Shown here: positions 21,564 through 30,432 of the stretch, piece by piece
Position numbering within the stretch: position 1 is the stretch's first letter
Layout of the letters: every line of letters begins with the position of its first letter
Source: Bryobacteraceae bacterium
GTDB lineage: Bacteria; Acidobacteriota; Terriglobia; Bryobacterales; Bryobacteraceae
Length of the DNA stretch: 64,000 bases
Direction: 5' to 3'
NCBI GenBank assembly: GCA_026002855.1
Contig: BPGD01000001.1
Span: forward strand, 3,666,001 to 3,730,000
Notes under the pieces: model-generated
Seen by the model: only the letters and a program-made list of their open reading frames with translations
Databases searched by the model: none
What the model was told of the DNA's origin: nothing
Position numbers and translations under genes: made by a program

Positions 21564-23224
21564 TGCCGCTGCCGAAAGTGGATGCCGTCGTGATCGGCGC
21601 CGGGGCGGCCGGCCCCATCGTCGCCAAGGAACTCGCCTTCGCCGGCTGGCGTGTCGTACTGCTGGAGAAAGGCCGCTGGCACACGGCCGCTGACTGCCCC
21701 AAGGACGACCTGCGCAACCAGCGCAACGCCACCCTGGGCTATCCGTTCGGCCCGGAAGAGGAGGGCAACCCGCGCGTCCTCGTCGAGCTGAACGGACGCG
21801 AGCGCGTCGTCAGGCCCTCCGAGCCCGGTTACAACAACAACGCCTTTTGCGTGGGCGGCGGGACGCTTTCCTATGGCGCCATGGCCTGGCGTTTCCACCC
21901 GAACGATTTCCGGATGCGCACCTTGTATGCCTCCAGGGTGCCGCGCGCCTTTGAGAATTCGACGCTCGAAGACTGGCCTATCGGCTACGAAGACCTGGAG
22001 CCGTACTACGAGAAGGCAGAGTGGGAGATTGGCGTCTCCGGCGACGTTTCCGGCGATCCCTTCAAGGGCCCGCGCCGCCGCGGCCTGCCCATGCCGCCGC
22101 TGCCGCCCACGCGCGAACACGAAATCCTCGAGAGGGGCGCGCGCCGGCTGGGGCTGCATCCCTTCTTCATCCCGATGCTCCGCAATTCAGTCCCATACAA
22201 CGGCCGGCCGGCATGCATGCGCTGCCGGTGGTGCGTGGGATTTGCCTGCGAGGTGGACGCCAAAAACGGCACACAGAACACGGTGCTGCCGGCGGCGCTC
22301 GCCACCGGAAATCTCGAGCTGCGCACGCAGTGCTCGGCAAAGGAAATCCTCGTCGATGAGCGCGGCCGCGCCACCGGCGTTGCCTACTTCGATCACGAAG
22401 GCCGGCTTTGGGAGCAGCCGGCTCGGTACATCGTGGTCAGTTGCGGGGCCATTGAGAGCGCGCGTCTGCTGCTGAACTCGCGCTCGCGGCTGTTTCCGCA
22501 GGGGCTCGGCAACCGCTTTGACTGGGTGGGCCGCAACCTTCAGGGCCACACCTACACCGGGGCCAACGGGCTGTTTGAGGAGATCGTCTATGACGATCTC
22601 GGCCCCGGCGCCAGCATCGCCATCTGCGATTACAACCACGGCAACCCAGGCCTCGCCGGCGGCGCAATGCTCGCCAACGAGTTCATCCGCCTGCCCTATC
22701 AGTTTGTATCCGGCATCCGGGACCCCGAGGTGCCGCGCTGGGGCCGCGCCCACAAGGAATTCGTGCGGCACGCCTACCGGCGCATCATTCCGGTGCAGGG
22801 CCCCACGCAGGAGATCCCCGTCTTCGACTCCCGCGTCACCGTCGACGAGCGCGTCCGCGACCGCTTCGGCATCCCGGTGGCGCGCCTGTCCGGCTACCGG
22901 CACCCGCACACGATCGAAGTCTCCGAGTACATGGCCGAGCGCGCCGCTGAGTGGCTGCGCGCCTCCGGCGCCGTCAAGGTCTGGCTGCGCCGCGCCGGCC
23001 GCGGCCTCAGCGCCGGCCAGCATCAGGCCGGCACCTGCCGCATGGGCGCGGATCCGAAGACCTCGGTGGTCGATCCCTGGTGCCGCATTCATGACGTGGA
23101 CAACGTCTACGTCGTCGACGCGAGCGTCCACGTGACCAACGGCGGCTTCAATCCGGTGCTGACGATCATGGCCATCGCCTACCGCGCCGGCGAACACCTG
23201 GCGCGGGAAGGGAGGCGGGCATGA
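21563..23224 (+). CDS. GMC-family FAD-dependent dehydrogenase (large subunit)
   Basis: A 553-residue flavoprotein. It opens with the FAD dinucleotide motif GAGAAG (residues 12-17) and EKG, and has a central CMRCRWCVGFACEVDAKNGT stretch unique to the gluconate/sorbitol dehydrogenase branch. The C-terminal active site has H in GQHQAGTCRMG and N in GGFNPVLT. It oxidises an alcohol or sugar in the periplasm, probably carried through the Tat pathway by its small partner, and hands electrons to the cytochrome encoded next. The gene overlaps both neighbours by one to four bases, an arrangement known for three-subunit gluconate 2-dehydrogenases. Confidence 0.9.
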   Translation: MPLPKVDAVVIGAGAAGPIVAKELAFAGWRVVLLEKGRWHTAADCPKDDLRNQRNATLGYPFGPEEEGNPRVLVELNGRERVVRPSEPGYNNNAFCVGGGTLSYGAMAWRFHPNDFRMRTLYASRVPRAFENSTLEDWPIGYEDLEPYYEKAEWEIGVSGDVSGDPFKGPRRRGLPMPPLPPTREHEILERGARRLGLHPFFIPMLRNSVPYNGRPACMRCRWCVGFACEVDAKNGTQNTVLPAALATGNLELRTQCSAKEILVDERGRATGVAYFDHEGRLWEQPARYIVVSCGAIESARLLLNSRSRLFPQGLGNRFDWVGRNLQGHTYTGANGLFEEIVYDDLGPGASIAICDYNHGNPGLAGGAMLANEFIRLPYQFVSGIRDPEVPRWGRAHKEFVRHAYRRIIPVQGPTQEIPVFDSRVTVDERVRDRFGIPVARLSGYRHPHTIEVSEYMAERAAEWLRASGAVKVWLRRAGRGLSAGQHQAGTCRMGADPKTSVVDPWCRIHDVDNVYVVDASVHVTNGGFNPVLTIMAIAYRAGEHLAREGRRA

Positions 23225-24279
23225 AGGCCACGGCCGCCGCCCTGGTTGTCGGGCTCGCCGTGCTGCTGATGGTTCCCGCGGCGAGCTTCGTCTATGAAGC
23301 TGGCGCGCCGGACGCCTGTGCCCGCTGTCACGAGATGGGGGCGGCCGTCGGCGAATGGCGCCAATCGACGCACCGCGGCGTGCCGTGCAGCGCCTGTCAC
23401 GGCGACGCGCTCACCACGGACGTGCGTTTTCACCTGACCAACGCGCGCCGCGTCGTGGCGCACTGGCGGGGCCAGGCGGGCGAGCAGGCGCCACTGACGC
23501 CGGCCGACATCCGCCAGATGCTGCCCCGCTGCCGCCGGTGCCACGAACAGGAATTCGCCTCCTGGGCCAGCGGCCCGCACGCCATCGCTTACCGCAGCAT
23601 TTTCCTTGATGAGAAGCACAACTCGACACGGCATCTCATGGACGATTGCCTCCGCTGCCACGGGATGCACTTCGAAGGCGGCATCCGCGACCTCGTCGAG
23701 CCGCTCTCGCTGCGCGGCCCGTGGCGGCTGCGGCGGGCCGAGCTGGCCGAAGAGCCCGCCATCCCGTGCCTGACCTGCCACTCCATCCACCGCCGCGGCG
23801 CCCGTCTGGAGGAGCGCCGTCTGGAAGCGAAAGTGTCCGGCCCGCGGCAGGAAAAGTACCGCCCCTCGCTCGCATTCTTCGACCGCCGTTCGCGGATGCA
23901 TGTGGAGCTGGCGCTGCTGCCGACGCCGGCGATGCGTGAGAAGGGGCGCCCGGTGCGCATGAGCCCGGATCCGCGCCAGTCGCTCTGCTATCAATGCCAC
24001 GCGCCGCTGAGCACGGCCGAGGTCTTTTCCGGCGACGACCGCACGCCGGTGGGCGTCCATGAGGGCCTGTCCTGCCTGGCCTGTCATGACAAACACCGGC
24101 AGACGACGCGCGCTTCCTGCGCCAACTGCCATCCGCGGCTGTCCAATTGCGGGCTGGACGTTGAGACGATGGACACGACGTTCCGCAGCCGCAGTTCGCG
24201 CCACAACATTCACACGGTGAAGTGCGCCGATTGCCACCCGAAGGGCGTGCCTCCGCGCCGCGTCCGCCCCGCCCGGTGA
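23221..24279 (+). CDS. Nine-haem cytochrome c, NapC/NirT-like N-terminus
   Basis: A 352-residue secreted or membrane-anchored cytochrome. A hydrophobic N-terminal helix (residues 3-24) precedes nine CXXCH motifs: CARCH, CSACH, CRRCH, CLRCH, CLTCH, CYQCH, CLACH, CANCH and CADCH. The first pair with intervening M and W-x2-S-x-H spacing resembles NapC/NirT quinol-oxidising domains. The ATGA overlap with the GMC gene shows it belongs to the dehydrogenase operon, where the usual partner is a three-haem cytochrome; nine haems is unusual and could link sugar oxidation to a longer periplasmic electron wire. It converges with the following minus-strand gene with only 17 bases between. Confidence 0.88.
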   Translation: MKATAAALVVGLAVLLMVPAASFVYEAGAPDACARCHEMGAAVGEWRQSTHRGVPCSACHGDALTTDVRFHLTNARRVVAHWRGQAGEQAPLTPADIRQMLPRCRRCHEQEFASWASGPHAIAYRSIFLDEKHNSTRHLMDDCLRCHGMHFEGGIRDLVEPLSLRGPWRLRRAELAEEPAIPCLTCHSIHRRGARLEERRLEAKVSGPRQEKYRPSLAFFDRRSRMHVELALLPTPAMREKGRPVRMSPDPRQSLCYQCHAPLSTAEVFSGDDRTPVGVHEGLSCLACHDKHRQTTRASCANCHPRLSNCGLDVETMDTTFRSRSSRHNIHTVKCADCHPKGVPPRRVRPAR

Positions 24280-24296
24280 CGGCGGAGCGCACCCGG

Positions 24297-26252
24297 CTAC
24301 GGGGCCGGCTGGATGGGACGGCGGCTGCGGGCGGCCTTGGCCTCATCGATGGTCACGCCGTATTTGTCGAGAATCTGCGCCGTCTGGAGCTCAAGCTGGG
24401 TGCGGGCGCGCTGGTAGGCGGCCAGCGCCGCCACCTCGTTGGCCTGCGCCTGGGCGAGGTCGCGCTGCGTCTGCACCACCTGGAAGGCGGTCGACGCGCC
24501 GAGAGCGTATTTCTTGTTCTCGGCATCCAGGGTCTGCTCCTGGAGCCGGCGCTCCTTCACCGCTGACTCCCAGCGGGCCCTGGCCTGAATGACGGCGATG
24601 AGCGCGTTCTGCACGTTGACGCGGATGTCATTGATCAGCCGCTGGCGGCTGAGTTCAGCCTGGCGCAGGCTGATCTGGTCGCGGATATAGTCGGCCTGCG
24701 CGGTGCGGTTGCGGATGGGAATGCTCAAGTTGAATGCGACCGAATAATCGGGGAAATTCCGGCGGAAAAGCTGGGATAATGCGCTGCCATATCCGCCAAT
24801 GAAGAACGGGTCGGGCGCCAGCGGGCTGTTCGGCGGCAGCAGGACGTTGCGGCTGCCCGCAAGCGCATTGTTCTGAAGGGTTGCGGTCACATCGAGCGAG
24901 GGCAGCAACTGGCTGCGCGAGCCGGCGATGAGGATGCGGCTGTTGTCGAGATTGATGTTGGCCTGCTCGACGTCGGGCCGCGAACGCAGCGCCAGTTCCA
25001 CGAGCTCGGGCAGCCGGTCCAGCCGCTCGGGCTCGGGCTCGGCGAGCCGGTCTGTGGGAATGATGCGGGCATCGGCGATGGCCGGGCTGGCCACGCCGGT
25101 GCGGCTCAACGCGTTCTTCAGGATCGTCTCCTGTTGCAGCAGCGCCGTCTCAGCGTTGGTGAGATCCTGCTCGGCCTGGGCGACGCGCGCTTCGGCACGG
25201 ACGATCTCGATCGGGGCGAGCGTCCCGATGGCGACCTGTTTGCGGTTGTCTTCGTAGAATTTCTTCGCCACCTCCACCGCCTTGCGTTTTACCTTCACGT
25301 CCTCGTTCAGGCTGACGAGATCCCAGTAAAGGTTCACGATTCCCGCCACGGTCACCATCACCTGCTGTTTGAACGTGAGGTCTCCAACACGCAGATTGTT
25401 TTTCGCCACGCGAATGTTGCGGCTGTTGACGGCGAAGCCGAAGCCTTGCAGGAGCCGCTGCGTGATCTGAAGCTGGGCATTGGGGTTGTAGCCGGGGTTG
25501 ATGCCCGAGTTGCGGTTGTTCGAGCGGAAGTAGTTGTTGTTCCAGGCCAGGGTGAGGCCGGTGCCGGTGAGAAAGTTCTGCTGGTAGCCGAAGTTGAACT
25601 GGCGCGTGTCGAACACAAGCGCGGTGGTGCCGGTGGTGACGATGTTGGACTGCGGCGAGGAGCGGTGGGCGAGGTTGCCGCTGGAAAAGAAGAATGGATC
25701 GAGCGTCGGCACGGCGACGCCGGTCTGGGTGATGACGGCGCCGCCGACGCCCGTGCCTTCGCCGCTGAGCGCGCTCTGGATGTTGGTCACCCCGGCGCCG
25801 CCGGTCGTCCCGCCGGTCACCTGCGCCTGCACGCTCTGGGCCGCGGCGCGCACCGCGGTGGGCACACCGCGCAGCAGGCCGCCGGCGCGGGCGCGCAGCA
25901 GGTCAGCCTGGGCGATCAGCGGCGTGTAGCGGGCTACCTCGAGATCCAGGTTGTTCTCGAGGCCGATGGCGATGGCGTCCTCGAGGCTCAGATACAGGAT
26001 GCCGGCCCGAAGGAGCGATTCGAGCCGGCCGGAGTTTTCCAGCCTCACCGGCGGGAGCTCAGCCCGCCGGTAGGGCTTCAAAAACCACGGGCCGCCCGCA
26101 TGAGGCAGTTCGAAGCGGCTTTCCGAAGACGGCCCGGCGGGCGTGCCCGGCTGTGCCGGGCCGGCGGCCAGTGCCGGAGGCAGCGCGAGCGTGGCAGACA
26201 GCAGAACGGAGAGGCAGGACCGGAACATTTTTATCGATTCCCGTTTTTGCAT
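24297..26252 (-). CDS. TolC-like outer-membrane efflux protein
   Basis: A 651-residue outer-membrane factor. The N-terminus has a signal peptide (FRSCLSVLLSATLALPPALAAG), followed by a proline-rich linker and SLEDAIAIGLENNLDLEVARY, the usual first repeat. Two long heptad-rich helical regions with KRKAVEVAKKFYEDNRKQV and ERRLQEQTLDAENKKYALGASTAF match the TolC/OEP coiled-coil barrel. It exports drugs, proteins or polysaccharides in concert with an RND or ABC transporter not seen here. The region between residues 140 and 330 is unusually long and glycine/asparagine-rich for a TolC. Starts at 26252 or 26228 are both possible. Confidence 0.85.
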   Translation of the reverse strand: MQKRESIKMFRSCLSVLLSATLALPPALAAGPAQPGTPAGPSSESRFELPHAGGPWFLKPYRRAELPPVRLENSGRLESLLRAGILYLSLEDAIAIGLENNLDLEVARYTPLIAQADLLRARAGGLLRGVPTAVRAAAQSVQAQVTGGTTGGAGVTNIQSALSGEGTGVGGAVITQTGVAVPTLDPFFFSSGNLAHRSSPQSNIVTTGTTALVFDTRQFNFGYQQNFLTGTGLTLAWNNNYFRSNNRNSGINPGYNPNAQLQITQRLLQGFGFAVNSRNIRVAKNNLRVGDLTFKQQVMVTVAGIVNLYWDLVSLNEDVKVKRKAVEVAKKFYEDNRKQVAIGTLAPIEIVRAEARVAQAEQDLTNAETALLQQETILKNALSRTGVASPAIADARIIPTDRLAEPEPERLDRLPELVELALRSRPDVEQANINLDNSRILIAGSRSQLLPSLDVTATLQNNALAGSRNVLLPPNSPLAPDPFFIGGYGSALSQLFRRNFPDYSVAFNLSIPIRNRTAQADYIRDQISLRQAELSRQRLINDIRVNVQNALIAVIQARARWESAVKERRLQEQTLDAENKKYALGASTAFQVVQTQRDLAQAQANEVAALAAYQRARTQLELQTAQILDKYGVTIDEAKAARSRRPIQPAP

Positions 26253-26383
26253 GACACAGTCTCGGCGTTTCACAGGGCTCAAACTGAACAAGCGCTTCGG
26301 GCAGGGAGGAAGTTACCCGCAGGAACCTTCATCCTATCGCAGCGCGCCGCCGGCCCATCTTCCACCGGGCCGGGGAAATCCGT

Positions 26384-26404
26384 TAGAATCCCTTCCACGG
26401 AAGG
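26384..26404 (+). promoter_or_regulatory. TAGAAT -10-like element followed by a dyad
   Basis: TAGAAT at 26384-26389 is followed by the inverted repeat CCTTCC-AC-GGAAGG (26391-26404), 10 bases before the ATG at 26415. The right half of the dyad can also serve as a ribosome-binding site. The position at the expected transcription start suggests an operator, perhaps for the HTH protein itself. Confidence 0.35.
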
Positions 26405-26414
26405 AATCTCCGGA

Positions 26415-27758
26415 ATGCGGGAGAGAGTCCCGTCCCGCGACCGTCCGCCCGTCCGGATCACCACCTGGAAGGGCATCGCCACACATCTGGGAGTTTCCGT
26501 GCGGACTGCGCAGCACTGGGTGCGCACGCGCGGCCTGCCCGTCCACCGTCTGCCCGGAGGGCGGGGCGGCGTTTACGCCCTGGCCGAAGAGCTTGATGCC
26601 TGGATGAAGCAGGCTGAGGCGGAGATCTTGCAGGCGCAACAGAGTGGCCGCAGGCGGCGCCTGCTGGCCATCGGCGCTGGAGTGGCCGCCGTCCTGCTGG
26701 CGCTGGCCGGCATTGTGGCCGGCTTCTGGAACCACCTGCGCTCCTATTGGACGTGGCCCGCCCTGGTGCGGGTGGAGAATGAGGCATTGGCGGCGATCGA
26801 CGCCCAGGGTCGCGAGCTCTGGCGCCACCCGCTGTTGCCCCCATCGGACCTGCCTGGCGCGCGCCTCGCTCATGGCCGGTCCGAAGCGGTGCTGGCGGAC
26901 CTGAATGGGGACGGCTCGCCAGAGGCGGTGGTGGTCGCGGTGTACGAATCGAGCCAGCCCGGTGCCGGACGGGAGTCCCGCACCCGGCTGGCCTGCCTGA
27001 ACGCCCGCGGGCGGCTCCTTTGGGAGCGGCCGCCCGCATGTGATTTGCGGGATGCCAACGGCGTGCCCTTCGTGCAGGAGTGGGAGGTTCATGCGATGAC
27101 GGCCGCCCGGGCCGCAGGCAGGGACCATGTCTGGGTGGCGCTCGGGCACCACACCCGGTTCCCGGGTGTCGTGGGCGAGCTGTTGCCGGACGGGCGGCTG
27201 CGAATGCTCTTTGCCAACCACGGTCATGTGAACTCGCTCGCCGCCGTGCAGAGGGACGGGCGGCTGTGGCTTCTGGCAGGCGGGGCGACCAACGCTCTGG
27301 GGGGCGCGTTTCTGGCACTGCTCGATCCCGGCCGCGGTTTTGCCAAGGCGCCTGAGGGCGGCCCCGACCGCTACCGCTTTCAGACGCCTCCTCAGGCCGA
27401 GTTGCCAATCTATTTCCACCTGCCCGCGCTCGATCTCACGGCGGCGACTCTGTCCGATGTGAATCACGCCTACATGTTCGAGAAGCGCCCGCAGGGGGGT
27501 GTCGCCAGAATCTCCATTGGCGGGGCTGAAAACTGCGTCATCTATCTGGAATTCGACTACCCGCTCGAGCCGCGGGTGGCCAGGATCACCGCCGCCTGCG
27601 GCCTTCTTCACCGCCAACTGGAGGAGCGCGGGGTAATCCATCACCCGTTTGAGCGCTGCCCGGACTTCCAGCAGCCGCTCCGGCTGCGCCGCTGGGTGCC
27701 CGCCGCGGGCTGGAGCGACGTGCGCGTGCCCATGGCGACGATGAAGAACAAGTTCTGA
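26415..27758 (+). CDS. Membrane-anchored helix-turn-helix protein with VCBS/FG-GAP-like ectodomain
   Basis: A 447-residue protein of unknown role. Residues 14-70 look like a MerR/excisionase-type winged helix (ITTWKGIATHLGVSVRTAQHWVRTRGLPVHRL), then a basic stretch and one membrane helix (82-104). The extracytoplasmic part contains VLADLNGDGSPEAVVVAVYE, the D-x-N-x-D-G calcium-loop pattern of FG-GAP/VCBS beta-propeller repeats. The arrangement suggests a one-component membrane regulator that couples an outside signal to DNA binding, as in the ToxR or CadC concept, but with a different fold. The start at 26415 is fixed by the HTH; the frame remains open far upstream without coding features. 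Confidence 0.65.
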   Translation: MRERVPSRDRPPVRITTWKGIATHLGVSVRTAQHWVRTRGLPVHRLPGGRGGVYALAEELDAWMKQAEAEILQAQQSGRRRRLLAIGAGVAAVLLALAGIVAGFWNHLRSYWTWPALVRVENEALAAIDAQGRELWRHPLLPPSDLPGARLAHGRSEAVLADLNGDGSPEAVVVAVYESSQPGAGRESRTRLACLNARGRLLWERPPACDLRDANGVPFVQEWEVHAMTAARAAGRDHVWVALGHHTRFPGVVGELLPDGRLRMLFANHGHVNSLAAVQRDGRLWLLAGGATNALGGAFLALLDPGRGFAKAPEGGPDRYRFQTPPQAELPIYFHLPALDLTAATLSDVNHAYMFEKRPQGGVARISIGGAENCVIYLEFDYPLEPRVARITAACGLLHRQLEERGVIHHPFERCPDFQQPLRLRRWVPAAGWSDVRVPMATMKNKF

Positions 27759-27767
27759 CACCGGATG

Positions 27768-27794
27768 CGGCGCCGTGGGGATCCCACGGTGCCG
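27768..27794 (+). terminator. Strong hairpin after the HTH membrane protein gene
   Basis: A 12-bp stem (27768-27779 with 27783-27794, one G-U pair) and a three-base loop GAT begin ten bases after the stop. There is no T-tract, so it may be Rho-assisted, an RNA-stabilising hairpin or a repeat element rather than a classic intrinsic terminator. Confidence 0.5.
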
Positions 27795-28077
27795 AGATTC
27801 GACGGGAGCGAACCGCAGCCTTGAAAATCGCGCTCTAGGGAGCCGCGACTGAAGCGGCCGCAGGCCGCGAAACGAGCCGATACGGCCCATTCCGCGCTGC
27901 AAGAAAGAGCCACTCCTTCCGCCTTCCCTGACGGGCTCGCTCCAGGCTCAGCTCGGGAGCGCGAGCGCGTCCAATCCGGCGGCTGGCCGCGAACCCGCAG
28001 GCTGGCGGGCGGATGGTTGTAGCCTGGATAAAAGTCCTGGAGGTTTTGCCGATAGACTCACGTAGTGGGGATGCGCG
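27795..28077. other. Intergenic region before the hybrid kinase
   Basis: No gene is supported. The region carries CGGGCTCGCTCCA at 27932-27944 with an imperfect reverse-complementary partner (GGGAGCGCGAGC) about 20 bases downstream, and further GC-rich dyads. The same 13-mer recurs in the 53.1-kb gap. A promoter for the kinase must lie near the 3' end but no good hexamer pair was found. Confidence 0.4.
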
Positions 28078-30432
28078 ATGCCAGGCGCGGCAGAGAAACA
28101 AGTGCGATGGAAAAAGCCAGCCGGGGCGTGGCGATTCGTCTGGCCCTCACGCACCGGCTGGATTGTGGCCGCTTCTAGCCTCGCAGGCGTCGCCTTGAGC
28201 TGGCTTCTGTTCGTGCTGGCGCTCGAGAGGGAACAGAATCAGATGCTCAGCGAACACGAGCGGCAGGCGCTGAGCCAGGTAGCCTCCATTGAACAGCAGG
28301 TGGCGGCGAGCCTGCATTTTGCCCTGGCCTTGCAGGCGCTGGTCGAGCAGGATCCCGAGGCGAACCGCCGCGTCCTGCGGCGCTTTTACGAAACACTTGT
28401 CGAGGTGCAGGATCCGCATCGTCGGCCGGCCGTGCGCCTGGTGGAATGGCTGCGGCAAGTCCCGGCGCCGGAGCTGGATGCGTTCGAGCGCCGACAGCGG
28501 GTTCTGCGCGGCGACCCCGGTTACTTCGTCTGGCAACCCAATACCGACGGTAGCAGGAAGCGGGCGTCAGGGCGGCCATTCTACCATGTCGTCGAGTGGA
28601 TCGAGCCGGCTGAGGAGCACAATTCGGTGCTGGGACTGGACTCTGGGCATTCGCCGGCCACTCAGGCCGCCATCTGGCGAGCGCGGATGACGGGAAGGCT
28701 GGCAGCGACGGCCGGTTTCCGCCTGGCGCAGGACCCACAAGGCCGGACGAGTGTGATCATCTACGCCCCCGTATTCGCGGCAAGGGCCGAAGGGCGGGGA
28801 GAATTGCTCGGCCTGGCGGCCATTGGCGTCAGCGTGCAGCCGCTGCTGGATGCGGCGATGTTGCCGGCGGCGCGGCCCGGCTTCGGCGTGCGTATCTATG
28901 ACGAGGGCCTTCGGGGAGATGAGCGGGTGCTGCTGGCTGAGCGCAGCCTGACAGCCCGGGAAGAAGGCGCGTGGAAGACCGTGCATACGCCGCCGTTCGA
29001 GCGTGCCATCCAGGTGGCGGACCGCCGCTGGCACATTGTCTGTTCGGGAACGTATCCGCTTCCCCTCGGCCGCACCTGGCCGGCCTGGCTGCTGCTCACT
29101 GCCAGCCTGCTGATCACTGCCGGCGTGCAGTTCTCGATTGTCAGCCTGCACCGGCAGAACGTCCGGATCCGGAAAGAGGTCCAGCTTCGCACCCGGCAGT
29201 TGCGGCGCGCGCTGCGGCTGGCCCGGGAAGGCATGGAGGCCAAGAGCCGCTTCCTCGCCAAGATCAGCCATGAGATCCGCACGCCGCTGAACGGCATCAT
29301 CGGAACCGCGCACCTGCTGCTCGAGGACGGGCTGAACCCGGGGCAGCGCGAGTCGGCCGAGCTTATCCTCACCGCGGGCCGCCATCTGCTGGCCGTCGTC
29401 AACGACACGCTGGATCTGTCCAAGATGGAAGCCGGCAAGCTCGTGCTCGCGCGCGAGCCCTTTGAGCTGAGGCAGCTTCTGCGGGACTGCGAACGCATCT
29501 TCCGGCCGGTGGCCGAAAAGAAGGGGCTGGAGCTCGCCGTGCAGGCCGCCGAGGGGCTGCCCAAGTGGGTGGAAGGCGACGTGACGCGGCTGCGGCAGGT
29601 GGTGTGGAATTTGCTCAGCAATGCGGTGAAGTTCACCGAACGGGGCCGCGTCGAGCTGACGGCTGCGCCCGCCGCGACGGCGCCACGCGTTCGCTTCACG
29701 GTGCGCGACACCGGCCCAGGCATCTCGAAAGAAGATCTGACGCGGCTCTTCGAGCCCTATTTCCAGTCGAGCACCCCGGGCAAGGCGACCGAGGGCACCG
29801 GGCTCGGGCTGGCCATCAGCCGCCGGCTGGTGGAACTGATGGGAGGCGAGATGGGCTGTGAAAGCGAGCCGGGCGCGGGCAGCCTGTTCTGGTTTGAGGC
29901 GCCGCTACCGGCCTCCGCTCCCGCGGAATCGCGGCCCGCCAGCGGCGGACCCGGGAGGCTGCCGCTGCGCGCCTCGGTGCTGCTGGCCGAGGACAACCCG
30001 GTCAACCAGACAGTCTCCCGAAAGCTGCTGGAGCGCCTCGGCTGCCAGGTGACGGTGGCGGCCAACGGTGCGGAAGCGGTCGAAGCGGCGCAATCCCAGG
30101 CCTTCGACCTCATCCTGATGGACTGCCAGATGCCGGTGATGGACGGCTACGAGGCCGCGCGGCGGATCCGCCAGTTGGGCGGCCCGCTGGAGCGCACGCC
30201 CATGGTAGCCCTTACCGCGCACGCGCTGGAAGACGAGCGCCGGCGCTGCCTCGAATGCGGCATGAACGACGTGCTGACCAAGCCGGTGAGCCTCGAAATG
30301 CTCCAACAGGCTCTCGGACGCGCTCTTTCGCCCGAACAGCCACACCCACCAGCCGGAGGCGGATCGTCCGGCGGCGCCGTTTTGCTACACTCGACGCGAA
30401 GCGATGCCGCTGAGCCAGAGCGAAGTCCTTGA
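28078..30432 (+). CDS. Hybrid sensor histidine kinase with CHASE-like sensor and receiver domain
   Basis: A 784-residue protein. An N-terminal membrane helix (about 26-48) and a second one (about 338-355) enclose a periplasmic region that reads like a CHASE domain (GYFVWQPN, VIIYAPVF, GLAAIGVSVQPLLDAAM). Next come a HisKA domain with KISHEIRTPLNG (H398), an HATPase domain (NLLSNAVKF, DTGPGISKEDLTRLFEPY, GTGLGLAIS), and a C-terminal receiver with LILMDCQMPVMDG (D682) and LTKPVS. There is no Hpt domain or output domain, so signal relay to a separate phosphotransfer protein is expected. The last 29 bases overlap pyrE. The ligand is unknown. Confidence 0.88.
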   Translation: MPGAAEKQVRWKKPAGAWRFVWPSRTGWIVAASSLAGVALSWLLFVLALEREQNQMLSEHERQALSQVASIEQQVAASLHFALALQALVEQDPEANRRVLRRFYETLVEVQDPHRRPAVRLVEWLRQVPAPELDAFERRQRVLRGDPGYFVWQPNTDGSRKRASGRPFYHVVEWIEPAEEHNSVLGLDSGHSPATQAAIWRARMTGRLAATAGFRLAQDPQGRTSVIIYAPVFAARAEGRGELLGLAAIGVSVQPLLDAAMLPAARPGFGVRIYDEGLRGDERVLLAERSLTAREEGAWKTVHTPPFERAIQVADRRWHIVCSGTYPLPLGRTWPAWLLLTASLLITAGVQFSIVSLHRQNVRIRKEVQLRTRQLRRALRLAREGMEAKSRFLAKISHEIRTPLNGIIGTAHLLLEDGLNPGQRESAELILTAGRHLLAVVNDTLDLSKMEAGKLVLAREPFELRQLLRDCERIFRPVAEKKGLELAVQAAEGLPKWVEGDVTRLRQVVWNLLSNAVKFTERGRVELTAAPAATAPRVRFTVRDTGPGISKEDLTRLFEPYFQSSTPGKATEGTGLGLAISRRLVELMGGEMGCESEPGAGSLFWFEAPLPASAPAESRPASGGPGRLPLRASVLLAEDNPVNQTVSRKLLERLGCQVTVAANGAEAVEAAQSQAFDLILMDCQMPVMDGYEAARRIRQLGGPLERTPMVALTAHALEDERRRCLECGMNDVLTKPVSLEMLQQALGRALSPEQPHPPAGGGSSGGAVLLHSTRSDAAEPERSP
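30383..30391 (+). promoter_or_regulatory. Extended -10 promoter TGCTACACT for pyrE
   Basis: TGC-TACACT lies inside the 3' end of the hybrid kinase gene, 12 bases before the pyrE ATG at 30404. The same nine bases plus CG occur before the heptose kinase gene (41293). No -35 element is evident, consistent with an extended -10 promoter. Confidence 0.45.

Noticed and set aside
25134-26414. Upstream extension of the HTH membrane protein to 25134
   Set aside because: The extension is antisense to the TolC-like gene and the HTH begins just after ATG 26415.
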